Of a stretch of DNA of 64,000 nucleotides, positions 22,841-35,475 are shown in pieces. A program made the translations under genes and the position numbers. The notes beneath the pieces were generated by a model that worked only from the letters and a program-made list of their open reading frames with translations, ran no database searches and was not told the DNA's origin. This DNA is from Microplitis mediator (taxonomy: Eukaryota > Arthropoda > Insecta > Hymenoptera > Braconidae), in NCBI RefSeq assembly GCF_029852145.1, contig NC_079977.1, positions 11,714,640-11,778,639 of the forward strand, given 5' to 3'. Position 1 is the first letter of the stretch. The number at the start of each line of letters is the position of its first letter.

Positions 22841-23504
22841 ACTTGTCAGCGATCATGGTGGATCCATCTGTTTGAAATATACGTTTCAAGAGATCCTTAG
22901 AAAGTCCATACTTGACCAACCGATCTCTAATCTGCTCTCACTCATCATAAGCTTCTTGGAAGGACACTTTCTGCTTAACGAGGAACTTGACATGACCTCC
23001 TGACTATTAAGCTGTTACCTTGAGACAATGTAAATTGTCTTCGTCGTCCTCAGCCTTGCGGTTCCCGCTTTTATCCGTCTCGTTGCCGTCTGATATTGTA
23101 TGTCATAGTGCGGTGGTCACATGACAAGTTTTTCCGTCGACGCATGTCCGTAAGGAAGAAGTGGGGACAGAGTTCACTGGCAGGTCCGAGACCCGAAATT
23201 AGCTGTGCGACATTTCAATCCTGGATCAACTAGCGTTCAGACGTCTTTATTATAATTATTTAGTATCAATCATTAATCAGGAAATTGTACTTGCAATAAT
23301 TTTATATTCTTATATCCTCAGTACTTTATATTCAATATATCTGGCAATTATCTTGCGATACTATATTTTATCGTGTATTATTCAATTATTATTAATCAGG
23401 TTAAGTTAATCAAAAATATAGTTATACGTTACCGGCGATATATTCGCACTCTAAATAATATTAAGTTTCAATAAGAAAGTCAATGTATCAATTGGCGTTA
23501 TTCC

Positions 23505-24883
23505 ACGTGGCCAAAGTGGAAAAAGGATCCACGTGGAAAAGGGATCCTTTTGTCTTTGATTATCGATATCTCAGCAACTAATGGTTAAAAATTAAATTTG
23601 AGGGTAGCATTAAAAATTTGGATAAACACCCTACGAGCTCCATTTTTGATTTAAAAAAAAAAAAATTTTTGTATCCTTAACATCAAATTGAAAAACCCAC
23701 AAGAAATGGCCATTTTCTGGTTTTTTAGTCAACTCATCGCTACTCTGTAAATATTGATAAAAAAAATAATGTTGCCAGGTAATTATACAGCTTTATGTAC
23801 CCCCAAAAACCCTGGAAATTTTCAGATTGATCCATTGAACCGTTTGTCCGGTCCGATTCCTCAAAGTTTTGCAAAACAATTAAAGAAACAAGTTTTGTTC
23901 CTTAAATTGTGAAATCGTTATTAAAATGAAAAAATCAATTTTATCTTTATTTTCTTTCAGTTTTGCGTTAGTTGTTTTTTTTAAACTTTTTTTTTACGTT
24001 TTACTCGGGGCTTTTTTTTTCTTTTCGTTTTTTTGGAAATTTTCTTTTTTTTTCTTTTTACCTCACATTTACTGAATAACTTACGCAAAAATGAAAGAAA
24101 ATGAAAAAAAAATTAATTTTTTCATTTTAATAACGATTTCACAATTTAAGGAACAAAAATTGTTCCTTTAATTGTTTTGCAAAACTTTGAGGAATCGGAC
24201 CGGACAAACGGTTTAATGGATCAATCTGAAAATTTCCAGGGTTTTTGGGAGTACATTAAGCTGTAAAATCACCTGGCAACATTATTTTTTTTTATCAATA
24301 TTTACAAAGTAGCGATGAGTTGACTAAAAAACCAGAAAATGGCCATTTTTTGTGGGTTTTTCAAATTGATGTTAAGGATCCAAAAAAAATTTTTTTTTTA
24401 AATCAAAAATGGAGCTTGTAGGGTGTTTATTCAAATTTTTAATGCTACCCTCAAATTTAATTTTCAACCATTAGTTGCTGAGATATCGATAATCAATGAC
24501 AAAAGGATCCTTTTTCATTTGAAGGCTGATATCTCAGCAGCAAATCGTCGTACAGAGAAACAAAAAAAAGGAAATCGTAGCTAAATAAATTTCCTTAACG
24601 AGCCATGAATTGGTTTTTTCGAAAAAATTTTTCCCGGCCCCGTAGACCTAAAAAACAAAACTAAAAAATTTGGAAAAATTTTGTCTCGACCATTTTCTTA
24701 TGACTCCGCAAAAACCGTGGCTCAAAAAATTGTTTTGCTGAAAGATCTTCAAACTAGAGATTTTAAGCTTCAATTTGCTTTTTTATTTTTTCGGTACGAT
24801 CATTTTTCACGAAAAGACAGCCTTACAAAAATCACTAAAAAATTTATAAAATTTTCTTGTTCCTTTAATTTTTTGGATAAGTG
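23505..24883. mobile_element. Tc1/mariner-style foldback, left outer arm missing
   Basis: The right end is ...GGATAAGTG followed by TA (24884-24885), matching the CACTNATNN termini of the elements at 30647 and 50344. The arms pair around a centre near 24030 (TTTTGCAAAACAATT, TGACTAAAAAACCAG, TTGCTGAGATATCGATAATC). The left side starts abruptly near 23505, so about 380 bp of outer arm and its end are absent. No transposase is encoded. Confidence 0.7.
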
Positions 24884-24885
24884 TA

Positions 24886-26505
24886 TAATTGGCGATAAAC
24901 TTGCACATTGTTCTGATTAATTCCTTATTCTATTTATCACCTTTTATCCTAGTCATATCCTAATATACTGGTAAGATTATTGAATAGTTCGATAAAGTAA
25001 ATATTAATTAAGTTACAAATAGTAATTCGACTATCGAAGAGTATAATCTATAATTTATAATAAGCCGTGAGGTAAGTTGATAAGTCTTTTTTCATACGTT
25101 GCCGAGTTTGGACAAGTGCGGGTTCTTACTTTGCAAGGACCCTAGCCCATTGCTCTGTCCTAGTAATAAAAAATTTCGTAGAGGCCAGCCTAAGCCAGGG
25201 ATCAACCCGCGAATCCTGGTGGCTGCTGGTTAGAATCGCAAAGAGAAAAAAGATTCGTCTCAACCTTAATACTCCTCTGGCCTCCGAATAAGCAACTAAC
25301 ATCGCAATTTTTCCAACAATCGCTGCCTACTTGCTGTTAACTAGCTAGTGCGAGATTTGAACGAGCATTTACGATCTTGAACGAGCACTGTGAGTCTTCA
25401 CCCTAAGACTCGAGATCCTGAACTAAGTCTAAGACCACCTGATCACGCCTGCAGTTGCTTAGCCCTGCCAAGCTAGAATCAGCAACGTACATCGTCTACC
25501 TACTGCGTGTTGCTTGACATAGCGAGATCTTCAACTATGAGAGTCTTTCGCTTGGCAAGCCGAAACCATCATTAACCATAGCTAATAGTCAGCGAGCCGT
25601 TTATCAGGCTCGATTCCAGTTCATCATCACTCAACACCGACCAAGTCAGAGCACGTTAGATCTGTTACCACTAACTCAGCCACAAGGAATCCAATCTGCT
25701 GAGTATTTACCAGCACCAGATTCATCCATACAGTCTACTTCATTCAATATTATCGTGATTCAACTCTTCATTTATCATAATTACAAAATATTATAATTTG
25801 TCATTTAATTCAATAAAATTGTTAATGATTCATTTTAGTTCTTGCTCAAACATAATGATCGTCCTTTCTTCTTACACTTTATATGTATCAATAGATCTAT
25901 TTATGAAATTAATTTTATGAACATTTTGTGTTTCAATAGATATATATTGAACTTTTTTTTTCCCAAGTATTTTTAATTAATCATTTGCAAGGATTTATTA
26001 AGAAAAAAGTTCATTTAGTAATAACATTTGAAAAAATAAAGTGATCGTGTTTTGTTAATAATTGAAACAGCTGTAATTTAAAGTAAATAGATACAGAAAT
26101 GACTTGAACTATGATGCAGTACATATTTAAATAGATTTTAAAACTAAAATAAAAAACATCCTCTTAATATTTCCTATAGAACTTGTAAGCTAACAAATCA
26201 CTTTTATAATGGAAATACTTCAACTGGTAAAGTGTAATGATGTGTAATAGTATGAAAAATCAAATTATTCTCATTTACTTCAATTGTAATTTTGGTTTTA
26301 TTTCAATAATTTGATCTGTTAAATTTTCAGAATAAAACAATTGAAATAAAAACTAATTGTCAAATGACAAAACCAGTATGTATTAAAAATATAATTTTTT
26401 TTCGTTATATATATATTTTTACGATTTATCAATTAATATAAAATTTTTGTTACTCAAAATATATAAATATTTCTAATAAAGATGACTAATATATAAATTT
26501 AGTCA
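24886..26505. other. non-coding stretch, GC-richer 25060-25740
   Basis: The middle portion resembles the 21441-23504 block in composition and word use (GACTCGAGATC, CTGTCCTAG) and may be its continuation across the foldback insertion. No gene found; AT-rich from 25750. Confidence 0.35.
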
Positions 26506-27365
26506 TACACTGGTCACAAAAATTAAGGGATAGAAAAAAAATCCGAAATTTTTAGGTGATTTTTAACATGCTGTAACTCGGTAAAAACTGGTCGTATGAA
26601 AAAACTAAAAAAAGCAAATTGTAGCCTCAAGTTTCTAGTTTTCAGATCTGGACCTCAAAATTTTTTATCATGTACGGTTCCGGAGTAATCATAAGAAAAC
26701 CAAGGAATAAAAAATTTTCAAAATTTTCGCTGGTCTTTCAATACCTCTATGGGCGTCAATAATTTTTTTTGAATAATCCTACGAGTATCTACGACAATTT
26801 GGCGCCGAGTTATCATTGATCAAAGCAAAAAAGTCCATTTTGGCTTTGATAATCAACAACTCCGGATGGATTGGTCGTACAGAGAATGGAAGCAGGGTTT
26901 TGAAAACTGGAAAACATTCTCTATAAGGCAAAATTAGTGGCTTTTGATAGAAAAATTTTTTTTAAGCGATATTGTCTAGTAAAAAACAGGTCAGAATTCA
27001 AAAATTTAAGGATATTCGGAAATCTTGCTATAACTTTGGATATAACGAATGAACAAAGGATATCTTCGTTTTTTTCCAACCTCAGAGTGTCCTGAAAAAA
27101 CCCTAAAATTTCAAATCGCTGCAATTTTTCTTTCTTAGAGCCCCGAAGCTTTAAATTTATCGATTTTGTCAAAAATCACCATAGTTGGTAGTTTCTCGGT
27201 TTCTGTTCATTTTTTCGATTTGAAAATATTTTTTTTTACCGATAATCTTCATTTCTTTGATCAAAAAGATCGATTATCGAAAAAAATTTTAAAAAAATTT
27301 TTTTTTCAAAATTTTTTTTTTTTCGAAAATTAAAAAAAAATTTTTCTTTTTCAAAATTTTTTTAA

Positions 27366-28100
27366 CTTCCCGCTAAGAAAATCGAAAATTTTCAAAAATT
27401 CGGGAAGTTATTGGTTTCGGTCCGATTTGCAAAAACCGAATTTCTATCAGATTTTGACGTTTTGAGGTTCTAGGAAGATATCCTGACTAATTTCACGATG
27501 ATGTCCGAGTGTATGTATGTGTGTACGCACGTACGTATGTGTGTAGGTAAATATTCATAACTCTTGAAGGGATGAACCGATTTTGATCTTTGAGGTGTCA
27601 TTCGACGCGGCTTATTAATATATTGAAGTCGTAAAAATTTGAACTTAATCAGTAAGGTGCGTTCAGAGATATTTCAAAAATACAATTTTTTCAAAAATGT
27701 TTTATTTGGATAACTTTTAATTTGCTCGATGGATTGATTCCAAAATCTAATCAGCTCTAAAACTTTATAAGCCGCGTCGAATGCCACCTCAATCATCAAA
27801 ATCAGTTCATACGTTCAAGAGAAACCGTTGACGAAAGAAATCAAAAAAATTTTTTTTTTGGTTTTTTTGAAATTTCTCAAAAACGACTTGACAAGTCAAT
27901 TTCAAAATTTGATCAGCTTTAGAACTTGATACAACACGTCGATTGCCGTCTCAACCGTCTTAATCGGTCAATTCGTTCACGAGATATTGTTTATTTAAAA
28001 AATAGTGAAAACCGTTTTTTTTCGGATATCTACAAAAAAATGCCATTCGGCAGCCGAAATGGAAGGTAGATTTTCCAATTAATCTATATAAAAAGTTTTA
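27366..28100. repeat. dispersed repeat module, copy 1
   Basis: Starts with a stem AACTTCCCG...CGGGAAGTT, then GATGTCCGAGTGTATGTATG with a TG-rich microsatellite, then repeated GAACCGATTTTGATC / AAAATCGGTTNATTCG phrases. A second copy lies at 32510-32761 plus 33606-34030, and a partial one at 32120-32450. Confidence 0.6.
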
Positions 28101-28268
28101 TACATACATATCTTATGAAAAATGTAAATGGATAGTAATGATAAGAAATTAAGCTCGTTTTCTAAGAGTGAGGGTAAAAAAAATTGACGACTATTTTCGA
28201 TAGAGAACTTCAGATAGTTGATTTGACAAAACATTATATAGGTAATGTACCAAACAAAAAATATACCT

Positions 28269-29250
28269 TGTTACGTTTTCGCTGCACGATGTTGATGTTG
28301 AGCTCAGCTAGTTCTGTAGTATTTCTAGGTATTGGGTTCTTGACAAATCACCTCACGGTGACCCGAAATAACTGGTTGTATTTTAGATATAACAATAACT
28401 TTATTCACAATTGATAGTTATAGAATTTAGAAGTTAAAAATATACACTTAATATACAAATGATGTATGTTCAATAGTCAAACTTACAGAAGGTATGACTA
28501 TGGACTTGATAATTTAATAAGCTCTGATATCAAAGATCTGGTGTTCAGAGTCTAAGTGCGTATGAGTCTAAGTTAATGTGTCTAAGACTAAATGTATCTA
28601 AATAATGAGTGAATAATGAACGCCCCTGCTCTGAGAGCGAGGGTTTTAATAAGGTATTCTAATCACCAAAAATAGTGGGATCGAGAGTTATTAGGCGGGG
28701 TTGAATTGTTGATCAGAGTTCACACTCAGTGGTCATTGAACTCGTCATTGCTTATCAGCGCGAGGCGAGTGGGCATGAGACCCATGCGTCGAGCGCGAGA
28801 AGGGATTTAATCCTCGGCTGATGTAATATCTGAGAAAAGTTATTTATTTGAAAGTCAAAGTCCATTTTCATGTCATCTGCGTTTGTTACAAATTATTACT
28901 AATAGTTTATACAGCTGTGTTTTAAAATAATTAAATTATCTCTAGTTGAATATACTTGAAGATTATTATGAAAAATGTTCTCATACGTGGGATTAAGTAC
29001 ATCCGGTGATTGTTTGTTATTTGATTATTGATTTGTAAAATACACGTATGTTAAAGATATTCTTATTTTATACAATTTAAATGATGGAGTAATTCTTATG
29101 ATATATAATATTCTTACGTTATTATAATTATCTACTTAAGGTACTCTAATTGTTGGTAATTAGGGTGCCTTATTTTGGGAATAGACTTTAGGTCGGTAAA
29201 ATAATCTAGTGAGCTAAGAACGGGCCCTGCTTGACAGCCAGGATATAACA
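28269..29250 (-). repeat. probable solo LTR
   Basis: Read on the minus strand: TGTTATATCCTGGCTG...CGTAACA, 982 bp, with a polyadenylation signal AATAAA near 28401 (GTGAATAAAG). The flanks share AGGT on the minus strand (ambiguous by one base at the end). Its start resembles the LTR at 44340-45552 (TGTTATATCCGG). No internal sequence is attached. Confidence 0.55.
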
Positions 29251-29562
29251 CCTAAAAAAAAAACTAAAAAAAAATCTGAATTCTGATTTAATCCTATATG
29301 ATTAAGAGGACTATTCAGATTATCTCATTGATGTTGTTTATTGATAAAATAATCCCGACGAATGCTGAACTCAAATCCAGGATCTTCCAACTCTTAATCT
29401 TTTCTGTTCTCTGTCATTGTGTTAACCCACAGCATATTCATGTATATATTAAAAACTTTAACATATATACAATCAAATATATTAAAAAATAAAGATTTAA
29501 CTAATATTTTTGTTAATTATTTTAGTTTTAAACATATATTATAAACAATAGAAATGAATATT

Positions 29563-30640
29563 GTAATGGCAATACGAGTTGTGCTTATAAAGCGTACAGG
29601 TACGTTTGAAACATCAAAAGTAATAAAATATGTAAATACTTTTAAAATATAAAATAACTATGATATTTACAGGTTATTATGTGCATAATAATATACAACT
29701 GATGAAATTAGATTATAATGGGAAATGCATAAGTTATGTTGAATGGAATCAATATTTTTCACATTTTTTGATTCCATTAAAATTTTCAAGGATATCAAAT
29801 TATTCGAAGAAATGGTCAAAATATTAAGTTTAAGGCCATAAATTAAAGCTTATTAGATGAGCTTTTAGATAATTTCTATAGAAATTTTCTATGAGTTTTA
29901 GTTTTAAAGTTATATGAACTTTAATAGTGATTAAAAACTAATTTTTTAAAATAATCGAGGAAATTTCAAACAGCCACAACTTCTAAACTAATCTACCACT
30001 TCAGGCCATCTTCGAACTTGATCAAGATAATTACCTCTAACATAAGTAAAAAAAAATTTTATCAAGATCTGATAAGAACTGTGGGCGCTATCATAATGAC
30101 AACACTAGTGATAATCATACGTCGTAGAGGTACATTTGATACATCATAAATAATAAAAGAAATACTTTTAAAATATAAGATAGCTGTGAAATTTACAGGT
30201 TATTTTGTGCACAATATAATACAACTGACGAAACTGGATTATAATGGGACAAGCATAAGTTATGTGGAATGAAAACCATATTTTCAACATTTTTTAATTC
30301 CATTCAAATTTTCAAGGCTATCAAATTATTGGAAGAAATGGTCAAAATATAAATTTTAAGGTCATAAATTGAAGCTTATTAGTCAAGCTTTCAAATACTT
30401 TTTACGGAAATTATCTATGAGTTTTAGTTTTAAAGTTATATGAACTTGAAAGTGGACAAAAATTTTTTTTTTTTTGAAAAATCATGGAAATGTGAAACAG
30501 CCATATCTTCTAAACTAATCAACGATTTAGCCCATCTTCGAACTTAACTGTGATAATCGCCCATAGAATAAGTGTGAAAAATTTCATTAGGAACCGATAA
30601 GGATTCTAGGCGCAATCGTGTTCTCAAAACTGGGTTCTAT
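29563..30640. repeat. tandem duplication, two ~520-bp units
   Basis: The second unit (from about 30083) repeats the first with phrases such as TATTTACAGGTTAT, AAGCATAAGTTATGT, GGAAATGGTCAAAATAT and TGAGTTTTAGTTTTAAAG in order. Divergence is moderate. Non-coding. It lies directly left of a foldback element. Confidence 0.65.
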
Positions 30641-30646
30641 TACATA

Positions 30647-32017
30647 CACTAATGGAAAAAATTAAAGGATCAAAAAAAAATTCTAAATTTTTAGGCGATT
30701 TTCAACAGGCTCTAACTTTGATAGAAATGGTCGTACAAGAAATAGAAAAAAAGGAAATTGTAGCTCCAAGTGTCTACTTTCGGGATTAGAACTTCAAAAT
30801 TTCTTTGCGTCAGCAGTTTTTGAGTAATCTTAGAAAAACTAGCAACAAAAAAATTTTCAAATTAAAAAAATTTATTTTTTTGGTCTCCGGGCGTGGAAAA
30901 AATTATTTTTGCTTAACCACTATTAGGATCGGATACCTTCATTATTCAGCTTTAATTTCATTTTTTATGGACCTTGATACGTCCACTTCTTGCCGAGATA
31001 TCGGACTTCAAATGGAAAAGGATCGCTTTTTGGAATAACTATAGAAAATTTACAAAACCAACACCCAATAATTTTTAACACGTTTACGTCGCTGCATTCC
31101 GTGATTTTATTGATCTCTCAGACATTAAATTCAAAAAAATTTTTTTTTTTTTTTTTTTGAAATTTTTGTTTCGAAAAACAACTTTTTTCTTTTTTGGAAA
31201 TTTAAGCACTGTCCGCGATAAAATTGTGGACAAAGCTCCAAAAAAATGTTTGTTTTCATCTTGTTGAAGATTATGAGCTTTTCAGAGCAAAAAACGTGAT
31301 CCTTTAATTTTTTGAAAAATTTGATGGCGTGAAAAAAAAAAAGGCTGGTTGGATTAATCTGGCTCTTTGCAGGGTTTTCGTGGACATATTGAACTGTAAA
31401 ATGCACAGTCAACATTATCGATTTCCACAATATTTTCGTTTCAGCGCTTGATTTTCCAAAAAACCACAAAAAGCCCTTTTTTTGTTGCATTTTTAAATTC
31501 ATGTGACGATAGGAAAAAATTTTTTTTTCGAAAAAACAATGGCTAATCGTTGAAGGGAATTTATTCAAGTTTTTAAAACTCACCATTAACTTTCTGTGCG
31601 ATCATTGGTTTCTGAGATATCGATAATCAAAGACAAAAGGATCCTTTTCCATTTGAAGTCCGATATCTCGGCGAGAAGTGGACGTATCAAGGTCCATAAA
31701 AAATGAAATTAAAGCTGAATAATGAAGGTATCCGATCCTAATAGTGGTTAAGCAAAAATAATTTTTTCCACGCCCGGAGACCAAAAAAAAAAATTTTTTT
31801 AATTTGAAAATTTTTTTGTTGCTGGTTTTTCTAAGATTACTCAAAAACCGCTGACGCTAAAAAATTTTGAAGTTCTAATCCAAAAAGTAGACACTTGGAG
31901 CTACAATTTCCTTTTTTTTTATTTCTTGTACGACCATTTCTATCAAAGTTAGAGCCTGTTGAAAATCGCCTAAAAATTTAGAATTTTTTTTTGATCCTTT
32001 AATTTTTTCCATTAGTG
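30647..32017. mobile_element. Tc1/mariner-style foldback, complete ends
   Basis: Ends CACTAATGGAAAAAATTAAA and its complement, with TA target sites (30645-30646 and 32018-32019). The arms are about 400 bp and pair closely (CGGATACCTTCATTATTC, CCTTGATACGTCCACTTCT). The centre is asymmetric. 1371 bp, no transposase. Confidence 0.85.
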
Positions 32018-32119
32018 TATATATATACATACATGTATAAATTTTTCAACGAATGGTATTTTTGAACTCTACTCAACTAATTATGATAGGTTGTGACAAA
32101 ATTCCTTGAAAAATCGACC

Positions 32120-32450
32120 ATGAGGACAAATACACTACCTAGATTTTTAAAAAAATCTACCTAAAAATTGAATCATTCGATTTCAAAATCTAATCAGCTC
32201 TAGAATTTAATGAAACGCGTCTATTGCTGCCTCAACTATTAAAATCGGTTAATTCGTTCGCGAGATATCCTGGGAGAAAAAAATGCTGAAAAATGTTTTT
32301 TTTGAAAACTATGGCATACAAAAGTATTATCGAGCTCGGTGAGCTCGAAAATGTACCCACAATAATGTTTTCGAGCTCGTTGAGCTCAACGAGCTCAACG
32401 AGCTCGAAAACAGCGGAAAGTTTTGGGGCTGGTCCGTAGGGTTAACCGAT
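32120..32450. repeat. dispersed repeat module, partial copy with GAGCTC cluster
   Basis: Shares TCAAAATCTAATCAGCTCTA, AAATCGGTTNATTCG and GAAGTTTTGGGGCTGG-type phrases with 27720-28020 and 33740-34010. The cluster 32330-32408 contains five GAGCTC palindromes. Confidence 0.55.
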
Positions 32451-32509
32451 AGACTGATTTTTTGTTGTTGTATCCGCAACGATTTATCATTGTCAAAAAC
32501 AATTCCTTA

Positions 32510-34030
32510 AATTTTGAACTTCTCGTTAAGAAAATCGACGATTTTCGAAAAATTGGGAAGTTATTGTTTTCACCCCGATTCGCGGAAATCGAAATTTCAT
32601 CAATGTCGACGTTTTGAGGTCCTAGGAAGCTATTCTGACTATTTTCAGAATGATGTCCGAGTGTCTGTATGTATGTGTGTGTGTGTGTGTATGCATGTAT
32701 GAATGTGTGTTACCGGTCTATGACTTTTTAACTAATGAACCGATTTGGATGGTTGAGGTGGTGTCGCGCACTGATCTGAACGACAATCGATTAGGGAGTT
32801 TTTTATTTATTAATGATTATTAATTATTTAAATCTAAATAATTTTGGATTTTTTTTTGACACAATATTTTAATGCTATTAAATCACTTTATTTATAACAA
32901 TAAATATCAACGAAAATTATGATTGTTTACAATGTATAAGAAATTATTGAAATTGAATTTTTGGGAGCAAGACGTTCGCGTTTGAGTTTTGGTTCTTAAC
33001 TAATTTGTGAGTATTTTATAAACAGATTCTTCCCTTTTTGACGTTGACATACAAAGTTTCATTCTGCGTCAAGAAGGCATGTTTTAGATCTTCAAGAGTG
33101 TAATTGGTTAAGATATTTTGAGTAGGAGTAACTGGGTGTGGACTGGTAGATGACGTAGCTTGTGACGTATTAGAGAAAAAAGCAAGAGTGGGAGAGCAAG
33201 CGCAAGACCCAAAGGGTCCACGAGCGTGGGACGTAAGTAAAGCAAAAAAAAGGGTCTATGCCTTGCACCGCGTAGTGAGGTCATAAATAATATTTATGAC
33301 CATCCAAAGGATATTTAAGTTGGTTTAAAATAAAAAGTGTATATATAAAAAAAAGGGAAAAGGTTTACTAAAATAAATTTTAGTAAAGAAATTTAGAAAA
33401 ATATATAAATAGAGTTTGTTAAATGTGAGAATAGTGTGTAGTAAAATAATAAAATTTTGAAAGCGTGTGAATCTGAAAACTAAACATTTGGCTAGCAGAT
33501 GTTGAAAGATAAGATTTTGAGAAATTTTGTGTTGTAAATTTTATATTTTATGATTTTTCGTGAGAAAATAATTTTGTGTAGTTACGTGTTTTTTAGTACG
33601 GAACAGGCGGCACTCGAAAGAGCTTGTTGGCCATCAACTTCTCTGAGAATTTCAGATCATATGATCAAGTAGACTCGATAATATTGGCGAATTACGAAAA
33701 AAAAAATTTCTTTTTTTTTAGTTTTTTATTGATTTCTCAGAAACGACTAATACGTTCACGTCCAAAATCCAATCAGCTTTAGAACTCAATAGAATACGCT
33801 GATTGCCACCTCAACTTTCAAAATCGGTCCATTCGGTCCTGAGATATCGTGGGAGAAAGAAATGCTAAAATCTGTTTTTTTCGAAAACAATGGCACACAA
33901 AAGTATTTTCGAGCTCGACGAGCTCGAAAATGTATCTACAACAATGTTTTTGAGCTCGAGGAGCTTAAAAACAGGGGAAGTTTTGGGGCTGGCCTGCAGG
34001 GTCAGTATGTTTGTTAAATTGACATTTAAA
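32510..34030. repeat. dispersed repeat module, copy 2, split by a solo LTR
   Basis: Parts 32510-32761 and 33606-34030 line up with 27366-28100: GATGTCCGAGTGT, a TG-rich tract, ACCGATTTNGAT, then the AAATCGGT phrases. The gap is the solo LTR at 32762-33605. Confidence 0.6.
32762..33605. repeat. solo LTR in repeat module copy 2
   Basis: 844 bp, TGTCGCGCAC...ACGGAACA. The flanks are GGTGG (32757-32761) and GGCGG (33606-33610), a 5-bp duplication with one change. Removing it restores continuity with the module at 27590. Orientation is uncertain; TATAAATAG near 33403 suggests plus. Confidence 0.65.
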
Positions 34031-34990
34031 GCAGATGCAGTTACAGCGGTAAAAAAAAATTGAGGAATTTTTTTTGACAATGATTAATCATTTCGGATAC
34101 AACAAAAAAAAAAATTTAAAAAAAAAAAAAACTTTTTTCAAAATTTTTTTTTTGTTCAATTTTTTTCGATAATCGATCTTTTTGATCAAAGATATGAAGA
34201 TTATCGGTAAAAGTAACATTTTCAAATCGAAAAAATGAACAAATACCGAGAAACTACTAATTATGGTGATTTTTGAGAAAATCGATAAATTTAAAGCTTC
34301 GGGGCACTAAGAACGAAAAATTGCAGCGATTTGAAATTTTTAGGGTTCTTTCAGGACACTTTGAGGTTGAAAAAAAGACGAAGATATATCTTTGTTCATT
34401 CGTTATATCCAAAGTTATAGAAAGATTTCCGAATATCCTTAAATTTGTGGATTTGACCTGTTTTTTACTAAACAATATCGCTTTAAAAAAATTTTTTCTA
34501 TTAAATGCCACTAATTTTGCCTTATAGAAAATGTTTTCCAGTTTTCAAATCATGCTTCCATTTTCTGTACGGCCAATACATCCGGAGTTATTGATTAACA
34601 AATCCAAAATGGACTTTTTTGCTTTGACCAATGATAACTCGACACCAAATTGTCGTAGAGACTTTTTCAGGCCGCCAAATTGAAGGGCACAAAATTTCCT
34701 AGAAAATTCATACGGTCGGATTATTCAAAAAATTTTATTGACGCCCATAGAGGTATTGAAAGATCAGCAAAAATTTTGAAATTTTTTTTTTCGTTGGTTT
34801 TCTTATGATTATTCCGGAACCGTACATGAAAAACAATTTTGAGGTTTAGATCTGAAAACTAGAAACTTGAGGCTACAATTTCCATTTTTCAATTTTCTTA
34901 TACGACTATTTTTCACTGAGTTACAGCATGTAGAATATCACCTAAAAATTTTGGATTTTTTTTCTATCCCTTAATTTTTGTGACCAGTCT

Positions 34991-35475
34991 ATAATTTAAA
35001 AATAACTATACATTTACAATACCATATATATTTGGCGACGATACTTTAGGGTTCGATTGCAATATTCAGTGCCTAAGTCGCCAATTACCAAAGAGTGAAA
35101 CGTTGTGAGAGAGGATGAGAAGAGGAGTGATAGAAAAAGGTATTTGTTGGGAGAGAGGCGTTTCGTCTAAGTATACGATAGCTGAGACTCCTCAGTTAGG
35201 TGTGTCTATCGTATACCCCACCTAAGACGCCGAGTTGGAAGTAACATGTTGGAAAATGTTATATATTGAAATAGGTGTAGGGACGAGATACTGTGAGAGG
35301 CGCGAGTTGTAGATGCCATCTCGCGGAGTGAAGCCGAACCACCACATATATATATATATATATACACATAATTTTTCACTGTAAAGAATTTGTATCTATT
35401 TTTATAATGAAATAAAGTAATGTACATTAAAAGATGTCATTAAAATTATTAATATTTCAAGTAAAACTATTTCAG
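34991..35475. other. spacer upstream of the BEN gene
   Basis: Contains GGCGACGATACTTTAG and an AGTATACGATAG / CTATCGTATAC inverted pair (about 35169-35217). Also a GA-rich segment and (TA)n at 35345-35365. It could hold the first exon or promoter of the BEN gene, but none could be fixed. Confidence 0.35.

Larger units (their letters stand above)
21441..23504 (+). other. GC-richer non-coding block with promoter-like signals
   Basis: Base composition rises sharply from about 21441. There is no long open frame on either strand. It holds a palindromic heat-shock-element-like cluster and TATA box (21704-21752) and, 850 bp downstream, a 26-bp minisatellite. It may be an LTR/leader of a retroelement (a TGTAGCC start lies near 21449) or a non-coding transcription unit. 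No matching terminal repeat or target-site duplication was found. Confidence 0.4.
26508..34988. mobile_element. large Tc1/mariner-style foldback enlarged by nested insertions
   Basis: The left end CACTGGTCACAAAAATTAAG (26508) is mirrored at the right end (complement, ending 34988), with TA on each side (26506-26507 and 34989-34990). Arms of about 850 bp (26508-27340 and 34100-34988) pair throughout, for example GACGCCCATAGAGGTATTG and TTCGGGGCNCTAAGA. The middle 6.7 kb holds other repeats, two solo LTRs and a second foldback. The element itself encodes no protein; short open frames in the arms mirror each other and are incidental. Confidence 0.75.

Noticed and set aside
31131..31586. 151-codon minus-strand frame
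   Set aside because: It lies in the arm and centre of a foldback element, is Phe/Lys-rich from A/T runs and has no domain.
34257..34527. Overlapping 84-codon frames on both strands
   Set aside because: They mirror the frame at 26921-27172 because they are paired arms of one palindrome; neither resembles a protein family.
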